A stretch of 64,000 bases of DNA from Inonotus obliquus (lineage: Eukaryota; Basidiomycota; Agaricomycetes; Hymenochaetales; Hymenochaetaceae), in the NCBI GenBank assembly GCA_032164295.1, contig JAJHTX010000007.1, positions 434,001 through 498,000 of the forward strand, read 5' to 3'. The position numbers and the translations under genes were made by a program. The stretch's first letter is position 1; each line of letters begins with the position of its first letter. The notes beneath the pieces were generated by a model. It searched no databases and was not told the DNA's origin. It saw only the letters and a list, made by a program, of their open reading frames with translations. Positions 22,717 to 34,932 of the stretch are shown here, one piece after another.

Positions 22717-23374
22717 TTAAGCCTCCGTTTTCATAGCGACATTCGGATTGGGTGTTCCAGTAGCAACGTTGGGGCCACAACTCGGGTTATACACAACGTC
22801 CACGTTCACAACAAGTGTATCCTTGAGTTGTTCGTTTGCAAGTTTACTCGTTACACTGCGAGAGATAGATCAGATGAAGCCTCGAAAGCCACAGTACAAC
22901 TTAAGTGGATTTACCAGTTGAACTTCACGTCTACACGCTGAGCACCCTGAGGGACAGTGACAGTGCCCAAGCCATGCGGTAACTGTACCACTGGTCTAGC
23001 TGAGTAGGTTTGAAACGCACGGGAGAGCAACTCAGTTTCACTCCGTTTCTCAGTGACAAGAGGGAGCTTACGTTTCGTGCCTACAGGATTTGTAGCGTCG
23101 TTTGCTGTGGGTACAGGATTCTGATTATCGCAGCTAGTTGCAGTTTGAAGGGGACGAGCATTGGCTTGACTACGTTGTTTGAGTGCTTCCTGTCGCATGC
23201 GCAGATACTCCAGGAAGTCCCGCATTATTTGCGGCGGTGGCAAGGGTGGTCTGTGAAGGCGAAGCATAACGGTTAGTTCTACTCGCTTACAGGGGAGGTT
23301 AGGCATCCAACGTACCTGCATTGTCTCCTCCTTGATGAACAGTTGGCACAGTTCCTCTGTATTCTTTGGACCAT
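22717..23374 (-). CDS. Small protein of unknown function, 177 aa
   Basis: Three exons on the minus strand: 23374-23316, 23250-22915 and 22855-22717, with introns GTACGT...CAG and GTAAAT...CAG, in frame for 177 aa. The N-terminus is Cys/Arg-rich (RNCANCSSRRRQC), followed by RPPLPPPQIMRDFLEYLRMRQ, probably helical. The C-terminus is VVNVDVVYNPSCGPNVATGT. I recognise no family. The neighbouring region upstream to 26.3 kb has no clear gene. Confidence 0.55.
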
Positions 23375-26364
23375 AGTTGTTCTAGTTGGTTTTCGTAAGA
23401 AGTATGCGTTGCTCGTGAGCAGATGCATTCACCTACCTCTGCTTCGCATCCTTTATATACTAATTGCTATTGAGCCTCACCGCATCAAACTCCAAACCAC
23501 CGTACAGCAAGTCTATGCGCGATGAAGCAACTAATATATATACGGCGCTTTCGGCGATCACACCGGTGCTCGACCTTTTTCACCATCTCGAGTCAGAGAA
23601 GCCGTAACCTTGACGTTCTAGGGGTGAAACGGGAGATTTCGATCAGAGGCGGTGCATAAAGTGATGATTTTGAAATGTATCACATATGAGTGACCGAAGT
23701 ATAAAAAGCAGATAATAGGCGCCTTCGACTGAAAAGAGACGATTGCTACTGAGGCTTTCACCCACGCTACGATGATGCAACCCAAACTAGGAAATACCCG
23801 AAGCGGATCATTACCAAAATTGGATAGCACTGCCCCACTTGTGACTTCCGATGCCGAAATGAGGTGTGGTTGGGATTGAAGAGTTCGGGGCCTGGCGCAA
23901 ATGATTACACAGCATCAGTGCGGAATGATCAGATAAGGGGCGCGTGAAAAGCAAATTTGAATGACTCGTCTTCGAGGAGTATGGCGTCTAAGGACGCAAC
24001 GAGATAAGAATTCGCCACCGTTGATTTAAACGCACAGACACCTAGAATCCGGTCAACGACATAGCTTCTGCGACGGAGGGGACATATCCTATCCTTCTTT
24101 CGATTAGGCGCCGTTTTGAACCACATAGCATCGTCAGTTCTCGGGGCGGGCAGAAAAGACGCATCAGGTAGGCCAAAGCGAAGAAGTTCTTTCATCAAAA
24201 CTGAGCCATACTTAGTTTCAAGGATGGGCCGTCAATAATGGTGATTTCGCTTCCAAAGAATGACTAGCACCGGTAGGTGATCCACATGAAACGTCGAGAC
24301 GAGAGGGCTCATAGGATGCTGTGCAATCGCCTTGATATGCACAATCAGGAATTCCCGGGTCCTGGATCTTTGTTCGATTCGAACCAATAAGATGTCCAAG
24401 TCTGATATGTAGGGATAAGTCATGGAAAGATTGCCGAAATGAATACCGAATCGCCCACGAAGGTGAATTGCGATAAAAAGCGTGAAATAAGGCCATTTTA
24501 ATCTGCAGATGTTTTTCAGGAACTAAGGCTTGAATTTGTGCACTGCATCGATCGGAGAACCCGACTGTATGACCAGATGGGCACATGTCTGAGGATTTAC
24601 CACAAAACGATCACAGGAAAATCACCGAAATAGCGAGCTCTTGAAGGGCGACCATCAGTTCAGAGCCTGAGCAAGCGCTGTGTTGTAAACCTGAAATAGT
24701 TGCTGCAGCAATGCGGACCCAGGGTTGAGCTCCTCTGGAAATCAAAGTGAGATGCTCTAGACTTGAATCCTGTATGACTCGCATCTGATTAGCGCCTTTA
24801 CAGAATTAATTACCAAAGACATGGATTACAGAGATACTTACAATAATAAATACCAAAAATCGAAGTTCACTGAACCGACGGCGGACAAGTCCGATAAGTC
24901 AGAGTACGAGTAGAAAGTCGACTTCACTCACAGGAACGGATCAAACAGTGGCTGTGGGTCATGATCAGTTACGGGACGGAATATACCAGGATAGATGGCG
25001 CGCCGAAAACAGTATGTGATTCATTCTGTCCCTGTGCACTCTGGAAAGGCAATGGAAAAGGAATCTTCTTAGCTCATCAACACCCTCCAAGATGGTTGTC
25101 TAGGGCTGACTCAAAGCCGGTGTAGGCTCTGACAACTCCAAGGATCAAAATGATTGGATCATGATAAGGGATATCCCTAGCCGCCACATCGCCTCTAGTC
25201 AGGTTAGCCGTAGTCAACCAGAATCGTAGTAGCATTCCTGCTGGGTACTCGCCAGATGGTGCTTTGACCTCTCTACAATGGATGCCTTCTGTGCAGAGTT
25301 CAGTGGTATCCGTACCCTGATCTACGCCAACCTCACATGGCTGCTCAGAGATGTCATGGTACACTCCTGTGAACCTTCTCAGCAACCAGTCCCACTCCCA
25401 GGTCGTGCAATGAGTAACAGGATGTGACCGGAACATCGTCGCCGTCTTCTAAGATACGTTTATGAGTACTAACGGAAGCAGTAGTAGTATGTGCTCACCC
25501 AGAACCCCAGACAGGATACTCAACCTCTCCCACTCTTGTTCCCCGTTTCGTCTGCAGTTGATTGGTGGTGGGTGGTACAACTGTATGTCGGATCTAGTCC
25601 TATGCTTTTCATACACATGCCATTTAAATGAGCTTTGAGTGTGAACTCAAGGGCTAAGGGTGTGATGGAGAAAGGACGGACATGGACGTGGTGGTCAACG
25701 AGGAACCTCAGGCTGCGGACTGCGCGTGAAGACACGTGAAGGCGTCGATCATACTCTCAATAAGGAATGGAATGCGTGAAAATCGCGGCGCGCCTTTGAC
25801 CAAACCTCAACCTCAACCGTCAAACACGAGCTCCTCTTGTTAGAAAACGACGGAAAACGGTGCATAGCGTCGAACTCTAATCCTGAGGTATTGTTATTAT
25901 TGCGGTAGTTGCCATCTTGAGGTGTTGATCCGCCCGCTCAGAGGATTTCACCGCACTCCAGGTCTGAGGTTGGATTCTTATCACCCATATAAATACATGG
26001 AGCTTAAGTGTTCTGGAAAAGCACAAGTAACGAGACCATGTCAACCAGGAAGACTCGATACCTCAGTGCGAAAGAATGACGACAACTTGGCGCCTTGTTC
26101 ATCTGCCTGCCAACACTTCGTCTACATTGCAATCTGCACCTCGCATGCAAAGGGCTCTCTTTCCTCTCCTGGATAGTCCAACATTGCCGCATGACATTAT
26201 CGTCGCAAACAAATAAAAATGGCATCCTAGGAATGTAGAAATGCCTTCGTCTGAGTCTGGACCTCTTGCAATCCTTCAGGTCAATATTCCGAACCGAGAA
26301 CTATCGCAAGTGCTACAGATCCGTCACAGTATCAGTCGACACTCTTCTCATAAATATACGAAGG
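23375..26364. other. Poorly coding region with minus-strand coding-like stretches
   Basis: Three minus-strand open stretches look more coding-like than chance: 25436-25077 (HPVTHCTTWEWDWLLRRFTG...), 24586-24218 and 24198-23929 (MMKELLRFGLPDASFLPAP...). A plausible intron (GTGAGC...TAG, about 25498-25449) precedes the first. I could not join them into one frame without stops, and no domain is recognisable, so they could be a decayed gene or a rapidly evolving one. Confidence 0.3.
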
Positions 26365-26646
26365 ATGCCGGATAAAGGCAAAGAGGGCCAAAAGGGCAAA
26401 GAGCCCTATTCCGATTATAATGGACCAGACCTATTTGATCCTGCCACGCATGCAGACAAACAATGGTATGGAGGTCTCAGAGAGCCGTCCGGGTCAAATG
26501 ATGACCAAAACGATGACACTAACAAACAGACTTTAATGAAGTCTTTATTGAATACGGCCTACAATTTCAACGTAGGTACAAGGAGGCTCCAGCGTACTTG
26601 TTCTAGTAAACAAAGCACCGATCATCACGAGGATGAGAAGAAGTAG
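26365..26646 (+). CDS. Small Lys/Asp-rich protein, paralogue 1
   Basis: From ATG 26365 (MPDKGKEGQKGKEPYSDY) to TAG at 26644-26646, 93 aa. Highly charged and low in complexity, with no signal peptide or membrane segment. The segment DKQWYGGLREPSGSNDDQN resembles EDQLWFGEVDSSAPGINKQ of the ORF at 27192, about 0.5 kb downstream on the same strand. Function unknown. Confidence 0.45.
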   Translation: MPDKGKEGQKGKEPYSDYNGPDLFDPATHADKQWYGGLREPSGSNDDQNDDTNKQTLMKSLLNTAYNFNVGTRRLQRTCSSKQSTDHHEDEKK

Positions 26647-27191
26647 GTTCCGATCTGCATCAGTTCTTGACTATGGTAGAATGGACATGTACTACGGACG
26701 CCGTTGATAGAACTTGTCCTTCACCTCGGTTATCCTGGCCCTTTTAAATAAACTATGCATGCTATAACTGCCAATGGTACTCCTTGCTTTCTGAAGTTGT
26801 AACTATACAAACCAAGCACAATTATACTTGGAGGTGAGAGAATTGGAGAATAGTAGCGCGATAATAGCATCGTCAGCTAAAGTAATAAACAGAAGCGTTG
26901 GTGTCCAAACTTTGCCATTGGTCCTGCAACAAGTTCACATTCAATCACCGACAGTCATTTTGCGTATACTATGTAATGATCAAAAGCAAGTTCGATTGCT
27001 CCTACCTACATTGCTTCATACCTCATATCGTATCGAACGAGCAAAATAACATCATATGAATGCATAAGTACCTGGTGTCGAGGGCGCCACTAATATCTAC
27101 ATTACCACAAACTTCCAAGTTCAAAACACTGAACACAGGTCTAACGCCATACAAGTTGAAGTTGTACCCTCAAATATCTGAAACTTGAAGG
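26647..27191. other. Spacer between the two small paralogues
   Basis: AT-rich, with no supported gene; it would contain the terminator of the first and the promoter of the second small ORF. Confidence 0.3.
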
Positions 27192-27539
27192 ATGTCAAGC
27201 AAAGACGACTCGAATAGTGGCAAAAAGCCTGAGAAGCCTAAGGAGCCTAAGGAGCCTAAGGAGCCTGAGAAGCCTGAGAATAAATCGGAAGTGGAAGATC
27301 AACTTTGGTTTGGAGAAGTTGATTCTTCAGCTCCTGGTATCAACAAACAAACAAAACCCAAACCCCGCAAACCGAGAGAGCCTACAATGCCCGAGGTTGG
27401 TCATAAAATAGTGTTAGATGACGCGAAGCGGAATCTTCCAAAACTTTTTCCAATAGCAGCTAAAGCATTATTACGTCGGAGAAGGTCAGTTACTAGGATG
27501 AGGGCACCGGAGCTCAGTAAATATGGGTCGGAGGAGTAA
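27192..27539 (+). CDS. Small Lys/Pro/Glu-rich protein, paralogue 2
   Basis: From ATG 27192 to TAA 27537-27539, 115 aa. The N-terminus contains a short tandem repeat of KEPKEP units (a 9-bp DNA repeat around 27238-27275). The middle region (VEDQLWFGEVDSSAPGINKQ) resembles the ORF at 26365. A basic C-terminal half (KALLRRRRSVTRMRAPELS) follows. No domain is recognised; possibly nuclear, judging by the basic cluster (inference). Confidence 0.45.
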   Translation: MSSKDDSNSGKKPEKPKEPKEPKEPEKPENKSEVEDQLWFGEVDSSAPGINKQTKPKPRKPREPTMPEVGHKIVLDDAKRNLPKLFPIAAKALLRRRRSVTRMRAPELSKYGSEE

Positions 27540-28350
27540 TTAAGCAGTATCATGATGATTAGTCTCAAGAGAGTGGTCTCAGGCTGGGTCTCCTATCGGT
27601 CAGCCATTGTGTAAATGGGTGGAACTCTACATCGTGCACAATCGGTATAAGTTACATAGATGTCTTCAGGTCATTCTTAGACTCTAGAGTAAACTGCTGG
27701 CATTTACTATGTTACTTTGTCCTCTCGAAATAAATCACAATTGCTTTGCTCCCCAACTAGTATGCGATTAAGACGCGGCTACGTTACATAACACGTAGTC
27801 TCGATTACTAAGGACAATTTGAGAGTTGAGAATTGTCGGCCATCCTTACTGATGGCTCGCTCTTTCCCCCGTCGATTACTTGTCTCTGCAATAACCGCAT
27901 CCTTCTCCGAGCGTTATAATTTTGATGCATGGATATGTCGGAACCACTGAGTGCAAAGAGCCACCCAGAAAAAATTTTCATACTCGTACTAGTAATGATC
28001 ACAAGCTACCCTAACCCTCATGCCACGAAGTGATAATGAATTGAAGTAATCCAAATAGAACAGGTGAGAAGGTCTGGTCAAAAGGGTATACCCGCAGTTT
28101 GCGACGGGGCCTTTAAAGATACCGAGAAACTTGCTATTACAGTAGAAAGTTATTCTACCAAACCAAACGTATAGTCAGGCAAACGGCTTGAGAAATGGGA
28201 AAGAAATAAGCAACAATAGTACAGGAGATAGTTTCGGTTTGCATTCTCGATTCTTGCTTGGATTGTTGGGCGGTGATAGATAGAGACGAATCACGGAAAG
28301 GTCGTATTGGTTTACAAGTGTTAGTGTGAAGCGAAGTAGAGGGATACGTA
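27540..28350. other. Intergenic, 3' flanks
   Basis: Convergent 3' region between the small plus-strand ORF and the minus-strand RING ligase gene. No supported feature. Confidence 0.35.
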
Positions 28351-30406
28351 TCATGATTGTTGTGAGTCATTCAATAATGAAGTCGGATCACGTCTGGAGT
28401 CGGAAGTTGGCACAAATATGTGAGTGGACGAAGGCAGGGGAGAGGGTGTATCTGAACGGGGGAACAAGCAAGAAACTGAACGAGATGGTGATTGGGAAGG
28501 TGGGTGAGAAGGAGATGAATGGCGCGTATTATAAGAACCATTCTCGACCGAACTACTGTCAGCTAACGCAGTAAGGAGAGGCGTTCGTTCGTTCGGTAAT
28601 CTTGCCGGTGGGTCATGAGCATCGTTTGGGATGGTCGGGGGAGTGTCGGAATGGGTGTCGGGGTGGCCGAATTCATGATGAATGTAAGGATGTGAAGGCT
28701 GAGTCACGTCCGCTTTGCAAATCGGGCACTTGGAGGTAAGTGTCAGCTCGAGAACAAAAAGAACAATGCAATCTGCAGATGAAACAAACGGAATACTAAC
28801 CAGCTTCTTCCGATGAATCAACCACTCGTCCACCTCCTCCAAATGAAAGATGTGTTTACATGGCAAAACTCGAACCCTGTCCCCTCTATCAAAATCATTC
28901 AAACAGATCGCACACTCCGTCTGCGCGTCAAACCATGGTGGGTTCACTGATTGCGTCTCGGCCGAATCACTTTCATTCTCGTCATGAGATGTGGAAGGTT
29001 TGCACTGTCCCGGCGCCACTCCAACACCAATTTCACGCTGTGTCGTCTCTAACTCAAGCTCGGTCCCCACATTTCCTCTCTCCAGATCCGTGTCAGCCAC
29101 AAGTTTGGCTGAGCTAAGCGGCGGAACGGGTCCCTCATGTTTCTCCCAACCCGAACCGGTCCATACTCTCCACGGAAGGCGATTGACCACGTCTTCCGGC
29201 GCACGCTCGCGCTGCTCCGCACGGGCGGCGCGTATTCGGTGGATCAGCAGTGTAGTTAGGGTTAATGCGGAAGGTAAAAGGAGGAGGACTATAAACGTCA
29301 AGATCGGACTAAAAATGGCATATTAGTCTATATTCCATTTTGGGCAGCATCCCTTATAAGGCTAACATGAGAGAAAGGAAGGCTGAATACTCACGAATAC
29401 CATTCCCAGGAGGCGTAATCGGCTGTGATTTGAAGTGATACTGTTTTGATGCCTGATGTAGATGTGTTTGACGCTGCTATGAGATTCGCAAGGCGGGTGT
29501 AGTCCGAGAACTTGATGTATGTTGACGGAATCTTTATGTCTGAGGAATCAGCTGGATTTGATAGCGTCAGTATCGCTAATATGTAAACGGGGGATGGTTG
29601 AGAAATCGTTAGAAGGCAGAATAGAAACGAAAGTATGGAAACGAAAGTATAAAGAAAAGCGATAAACTGAATGACTCACTTTGGCTATACATATTAACGA
29701 GAACGTCGGGGTTCCCGCTTATTGCAGGGTCGTCGCCACCAACAATAACAGCTTTAGCTCCAAATCTCTGAGCTTCTCTGACCTGATTGTCCCCGATATC
29801 AGCATTCCGATGCAGGACCATCAACAAGGGCCTTATACGTACTTTAGCGACAAACGAGCAATTCCCGCGCTGAACAATCGCGATCCAGGCGTCTTCGGGT
29901 TCTGGCATATGGTTCCCGGAGGGACAAAGTTTCGGACAGCCAATGTTCGGACCGATGACTGTTTCCTCCTCCTGGCTACGCAGCAAGCTTCCGTACCATT
30001 CCTGCTCCCCCCTTCCGTCCAACCTGCTCCCCCTGTCTTTATGATTACTGTCGCCCTCGTCGCAAAGATACGTGAATGCATTCATTGGAATACCGTAGCC
30101 GTTAAGTGCATCTTCAATCATATGTCCAAAAGACGCGGGTCGTGAAGCGAAGCTGACAGGAGGAGATCGGTCGACGACTGACACTGTATTGTCTGCGCCC
30201 CATGCCCAACCCCATAGCCAGCTTCCTTCACTACTTGATGAAGAAATAAGACGGAGCCAGCTTGACGAAACAGTCCCTTGGCTTGTAGTGAGGATGTTCC
30301 TCGGTTGGTCCAAGCTGGCATATACGTTGTTATTGTTTACATTCATGAATAGGAGAGTGAATACAGAAAAGAGTCGCCTCTTTCTTGCGAGTGATGTGGC
30401 GACCAT
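28351..30406 (-). CDS. PA-TM-RING E3 ubiquitin ligase
   Basis: Five exons on the minus strand: 30406-29843, 29782-29680, 29551-29395, 29308-28801 and 28728-28351, in frame for 569 aa. Order: an N-terminal signal or anchor ([12 protein letters not shown]), then a protease-associated domain ([35 protein letters not shown]). A transmembrane helix ([19 protein letters not shown]) follows, then a RING-H2 finger CAICLNDF...[14 protein letters not shown]...CPIC with all eight ligands, and a Ser/Pro-rich tail. Family members ubiquitinate cargo at endosomal or vacuolar membranes. It is divergent from the mitochondrial carrier gene at 31373. Confidence 0.9.
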
Positions 30407-30577
30407 AGTGGTATGAGGGAAAGAAGAGCTGTTGTACGGGACGAGTCGGTATGTCTTGGGGCTGCGGGCAGTGAAAATTGGAATGGCTTGACTATAATCC
30501 GAGCACGACTCTAGCAGTCTCTGGGCATCTCGGACTTGGGAGGAGTAGATCACATGATGCCAACATCGGAACAAAAA

Positions 30578-30933
30578 CACGGCGGGCAAAATAGGATATC
30601 AGCGGGCATTAAATTTAAAGAATTATTCTCGCAATTATTTTAAATATCAGTAAGCATATCGACCTCGCCGATATTATTTATATGAACCACGTGCCCATAT
30701 TTTAGATATCGATAAGGATATCGATTGGGCTGATATTTTAAATTCCCTTCTGTTCTTATGCATATCTTCCTGGAAGATATCCTAAAGATCTACTTTAAAT
30801 ATCGGTAAGTATATCAATCCCGCCGGTATTATAAATATAAATCACGTGCTAATATGCTTGCCGATATTTAAAATTTCGGCAAAAAAATAATTTTAAATAC
30901 CGCACCCATTGATATTCTATTTTGCCCGCCGTG
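30578..30933. mobile_element. Foldback MITE 1
   Basis: A 356-bp AT-rich unit with inverted termini CACGGCGGGCAAAATA and its reverse complement at 30918-30933. It is flanked by AAA on both sides (30575-30577 and 30934-30936), a possible 3-bp target duplication. The interior is made of repeated, inverted motifs of the type TTTAAATATCGGTAAG, so the whole unit can fold on itself. It has no coding capacity. Confidence 0.8.
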
Positions 30934-30972
30934 AAATCACACTACACGTGACCAATTAATTGCGTCACGCGT

Positions 30973-31325
30973 CACGGCGGGCAAATCAGGATGGAGGTAA
31001 GGTCGGAATTTTAAATGTTTTTTTCGCCGTCATTTTAAATGCCGGTAAGCATATCAGCACGTGATTGATATTTATAGAGTCGGTAGGTTTGATATGCTTA
31101 CGGATATTTAAAATGACAGCGCGAAAGCCATTTTAAATTTCTTTCAGGCAGATATGCTAGTACAGAATATCAATCTGATCGATACCCTTATCGATATTTA
31201 AAATATCGACACGTGGTTTATATTTATAATATCTTATGGGTCGATATGCTTACCGGCATTTAAAATGACAGCAAAAAAAACATTTAAAATTCCAACCTTA
31301 CCTCCATCCTGATTTGCCCGCCGTG
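30973..31325. mobile_element. Foldback MITE 2
   Basis: A 353-bp unit with long inverted ends (about 50 bp each, starting CACGGCGGGCAAATCAGG). It is flanked by CGT on both sides (30970-30972 and 31326-31328). It is related to MITE 1 in its ends and interior motifs. CAC...GTG termini with a 3-bp duplication fit CACTA-type (EnSpm) non-autonomous elements (inference). Its right end lies 47 bp upstream of the start codon of the carrier gene at 31373. Confidence 0.8.
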
Positions 31326-31372
31326 CGTCCGAAACTCTGCCAAGTGTTCTTTTCTCTCAGAAAAACTAGAAA

Positions 31373-32560
31373 ATGGCGGAGAGGCCAACCCCTTCATTCT
31401 CTCAATCTCTCATAGTATGTATATCATACTCATGAGAGTATATGGTGCAGCTGATAGATAGTTGCGCGCTTTCTACATAGGCGGGCGGGATCGCAGGCAC
31501 ATCGGTCGATCTCCTCTTCTATCCTCTAGACACGGTAAAGACTCGCCTACAATCTGCGCAAGGCTTCTTCAATGCAGGAGGTTTTCGAGGAGTATACAAA
31601 GGAATAGGAAGCGTGGTAATCGGAAGTGCCCCTGGAGGCGCGTCTCGTTTCATTTATTCATGTGCTCTGAGCTAAGCTGACGCGCCTTTTTTTCTACGTA
31701 GCTGCTGTCTTTTTTTCTACGTATGATACGCTTAAGCGAATCTCGCCGTTGCCTCAAGAAAGTGCGGCGATTACGCACATGATATCGGCGTCCACAGCGG
31801 AAGTCGTACGTTATTCCTTTCCCCCATCCGTCAGTGTTGCGAAGTCAAATTACGAAAACTTAGGCTCCCTAGGCTGCTTGCTTAATCCGCGTGCCAACAG
31901 AAGTTGTCAAATCACGAGCTCAGACGTCTGCCACAGCTACTGATGGCCATTCAAAAGGAAGAGGAAGCTCATCAACCGCTGCGCGCTATATATTTGTGAA
32001 TGATGGACTTGCGGGTTTTTACCGAGGATTCGGGTCGACTATCATGCGAGAGGTATTTATCGCGGTTCTCTTTTCCCTACAACGATATCGAGTGACGGTT
32101 ATCCAGATTCCATTTACTTCCATCCAGTTCCCTTTATATGAATTTCTCAAAATCCGACTAGCGCATGTGCTTGATAAAGAAACCCTTGGAGCACACGAAG
32201 CAGCTGTGTGCGGAAGCTTTGCGGGAGGAGTAGCCGCCGCGCTTACAACACCGCTGGATGTCCTCAAGACACGAACTATGCTAGATCTCAGAGTACGCTT
32301 TCTTTACAGTTCTCCTTTATGATGTCTCGTTTCTGACTCACTCATCTTACTTTAAGCAAATAACCTCAAAAGAGACCCCCTCACTCCTCTCGCGATTCAA
32401 AGAGATCTATGTGAAGGAAGGTTTAAAGGCACTCTTTGCTGGCGTCGTACCACGAACGCTCTGGATCTCCGCTGGAGGCGCTGTTTTCCTTGGAGCATAC
32501 GAGTGGAGCGTTCAGTCTCTGATGGATGTAGAGAAGCAACTACATGTGAAGGATTTATAG
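31373..32560 (+). CDS. PET8: Mitochondrial carrier, S-adenosylmethionine (Pet8/SAMC) type
   Basis: A multi-exon gene from ATG 31373 ([14 protein letters not shown]) to TAG 32558-32560. The three mitochondrial carrier repeats are visible: [43 protein letters not shown], and [23 protein letters not shown]. The SAMC-type features are the short first repeat with [16 protein letters not shown] and YDTLKR. The carrier would import S-adenosylmethionine into the matrix in exchange for S-adenosylhomocysteine. Exons are separated by introns around 31415-31481, 31655-31700, 31806-31883, 32053-32108 and 32295-32356 (approximate). Confidence 0.85.
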
Positions 32561-33268
32561 TTCACGACGGGTGCTGCTTTCTGCTTGGATAGACGAATAG
32601 AAGTAGACCATATAGACCAACTTAGCAACGACCTTGTCCCCCAGGCTGTCCGATTCCTCTGATCGGAGTCTTTAAGTTTGGTAGGAATTTCAGTAGTTCC
32701 CCCATGCGTTTAGTTCCTGCCATGACCTGCTGACTCCGATATCGATCAAACTTCATCACAGGACGGCAACGTCGTGTGCCGGTTCGCTGAAGTATAATAC
32801 CGCAAGGAGGACGAGGACAAAGCATGCTGCACTACACGTGTATGCTACCAGGTGATTCACTTCATAGAGGCAGCATCGTGGTAGCAATGCCTTCATTACC
32901 CAAAGCCGACTTGCACTTCAAAGTTGCCCTCCATCTCCTAGTCGATACACGGCCATGTGATCACACCCGCACCCCATTCAGTGATTCACATTCAATCCAT
33001 TCTGACCATATTGTTGAGAATACTCAGTCGCGTGTAAGAGACCCTATATTTCATGTACGGTACCTGTTGAGAATACTACGGAAAGATGGTAGGAATGAGA
33101 ATAGTGTGCGTGTACATGTGCGGAAGTCGCTGAGTACGGAAACAATCTTATATACTGTACGAAAAAGGAAATGTCACGGGCTGACCGACGGCGGGCATTG
33201 CGTCGATCACCAAACTAATACGTCTAATTCCAACGCATATACTATTCAGAAGGGGAGCAAAACGAAGT
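32561..33268. other. Intergenic, promoter of BTB gene 4
   Basis: An open stretch at 32824-33369 overlaps the BTB gene in another frame and has no domain. I see no separate gene. Confidence 0.35.
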
Positions 33269-34305
33269 ATGAATCAGAACAATACTTCTCATTCAGAAAA
33301 TTCAGCATCGGCCAGTGCGGCGGCTGGTACCGAGCCTACGAAGGCATCAGCTCCTTTCGACGGTGTTGATGGGGACGTCATCCTCCGAACATCAGACAAT
33401 GTCGACTTCCGTGTGTTCAAAGCCATTCTCCGACTTGCATCACCCTTGTTCAGCGACATGTTCTCCCTACCACAACCTGTCGGCGATGAAGGAAACCCCA
33501 ACATCGAGGTCCCAGTCATTCCCGTCAACGAAGCAAGCGCCGCACTCGATATCCTTCTACGCTTCTGCTATCCTCTCGATCACCCAGAGCTCGGAAAGCA
33601 GAAAATGTGGTTGATAGGAGATGTATTGCGTGCAGCTATGAAATACGACATAGCTACGGTCATCAAGACTGCTCGGGAGGCTTTCAAAACACGGCTTGGG
33701 AGAAGCGAGAAAGACGCACTCACAGCGTATGCGATAGCTTGCAGTCTCCGCCTAGGTGAAGAAGCGCGTCTCGCAGCGATAGCTTGCCTCAGATGGCCAA
33801 GACTCAGTGCTACAGTGCCAGAGTTCGGTATAATGACAGGATGGGACTACTTCAACTTACTCAATTTCCACTTGCGAGCAGGGGAAGCTGTCACAAGGCT
33901 CTTCCGCCAGAGCGTATTCATAAACAGTACTTGCTCAGGAATATACAACTCTCACAATTGCACGGTACACCCGACACAAATAACACTTAGCGATGGCCCT
34001 AGTATTGTAGGGATACACCAGTGGTGGCTGGAATCGATGAATGACCTTGAAGCCGCCATTAGGATTGCGCCACTCGATACTGGAAAATTGTCCTTGTCCT
34101 TCGTAACTTCCAAAGCTAGGTCGAAGGGGTGCTTCGAATGCGTAGCTAAGCTAGCTGAAGGCTGGGATGAAACAAGGAAAAAAATAATATGTGCCATAAA
34201 TCAAGAGATCGAGAAGGTACGTCCACATTGCAACTCACGATTACAAAGGGAACCGAACCCGTAGTACGTTTTTACTAGATCGAACTCGCTCTGTCCTGGG
34301 AATAA
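33269..34305 (+). CDS. BTB/POZ-domain protein 4
   Basis: Exons 33269-34216 and 34279-34305 (intron 62 bp, GTACGT...TAG), 324 aa. The BTB domain follows a Ser/Ala-rich leader: FDGVDGDVILRTSDNVDFRVFK, LRLASPLFSDMFSLPQ. The C-terminal CSGIYNSHNC and CFECVAKLAEGWDETRKKI correspond to the Cys/His positions of the three tandem genes, and the last exon encodes IELALSWE. It is more diverged from genes 1-3 than these are from each other. A broken copy lies just downstream in inverted orientation. Confidence 0.9.
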
Positions 34306-34932
34306 GATAATCAATATGCCACTGCTTGCGTTCAAAGAAGGAGGTAATGTTCCGAATTGCCTAAAGAGCGCATGTATCAGCCATTCTAATCCCATAATCA
34401 GCCACAATAGTTATGAAAGTAGGGATCGACTCGGAAGGGATGGGAATCTTGTCGAAAGGGAGGGTAGCCCTGTTTTTTGTTGTAGCAAGTTGGAAAGAAT
34501 CAGATTTGCATCTTTAGTCGCAGACCATGTCACACTTGGATTCGAAATCACCAGGCTGGACGCTGGACTAGTATCTGCCCCAACTCGGAATCGGAAGTGT
34601 CACGATATCGCTTCGTCTCTCTACATCTCAAACAAGTATGCAATCACCCAGTACCTGCAATACTGAGATGAGAATTGCTGCTCAATGCAGATAGATAATA
34701 GTACATAATGCGAACCTAGTTCTTTCTTTTTAACTCGTTACAGCAAGCCTATCCCCTCCTGGAAAGTCCTCTCATTTTCATTTTCTTGGTTGTTCTTTTT
34801 GAAATTGTATTTCGATATGTATGGCACCTGACTGGTTATACAATTAGAATGGCTGATACACCCTTTAAGAAATGCAGAACATTATCTCCGTCTTCGAAAG
34901 GCAAGTAATAAGTACTAGTAACATCAATTCTC
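34306..34932. other. Region between inverted BTB copies
   Basis: Convergent 3' flanks of BTB gene 4 and of the broken copy. No ORF has recognisable content. Confidence 0.35.

Noticed and set aside
27217..27411. ORF with a repeated leucine/arginine/serine unit
   Set aside because: It is the shifted-frame reading of the KEPKEP repeat in the gene at 27192.
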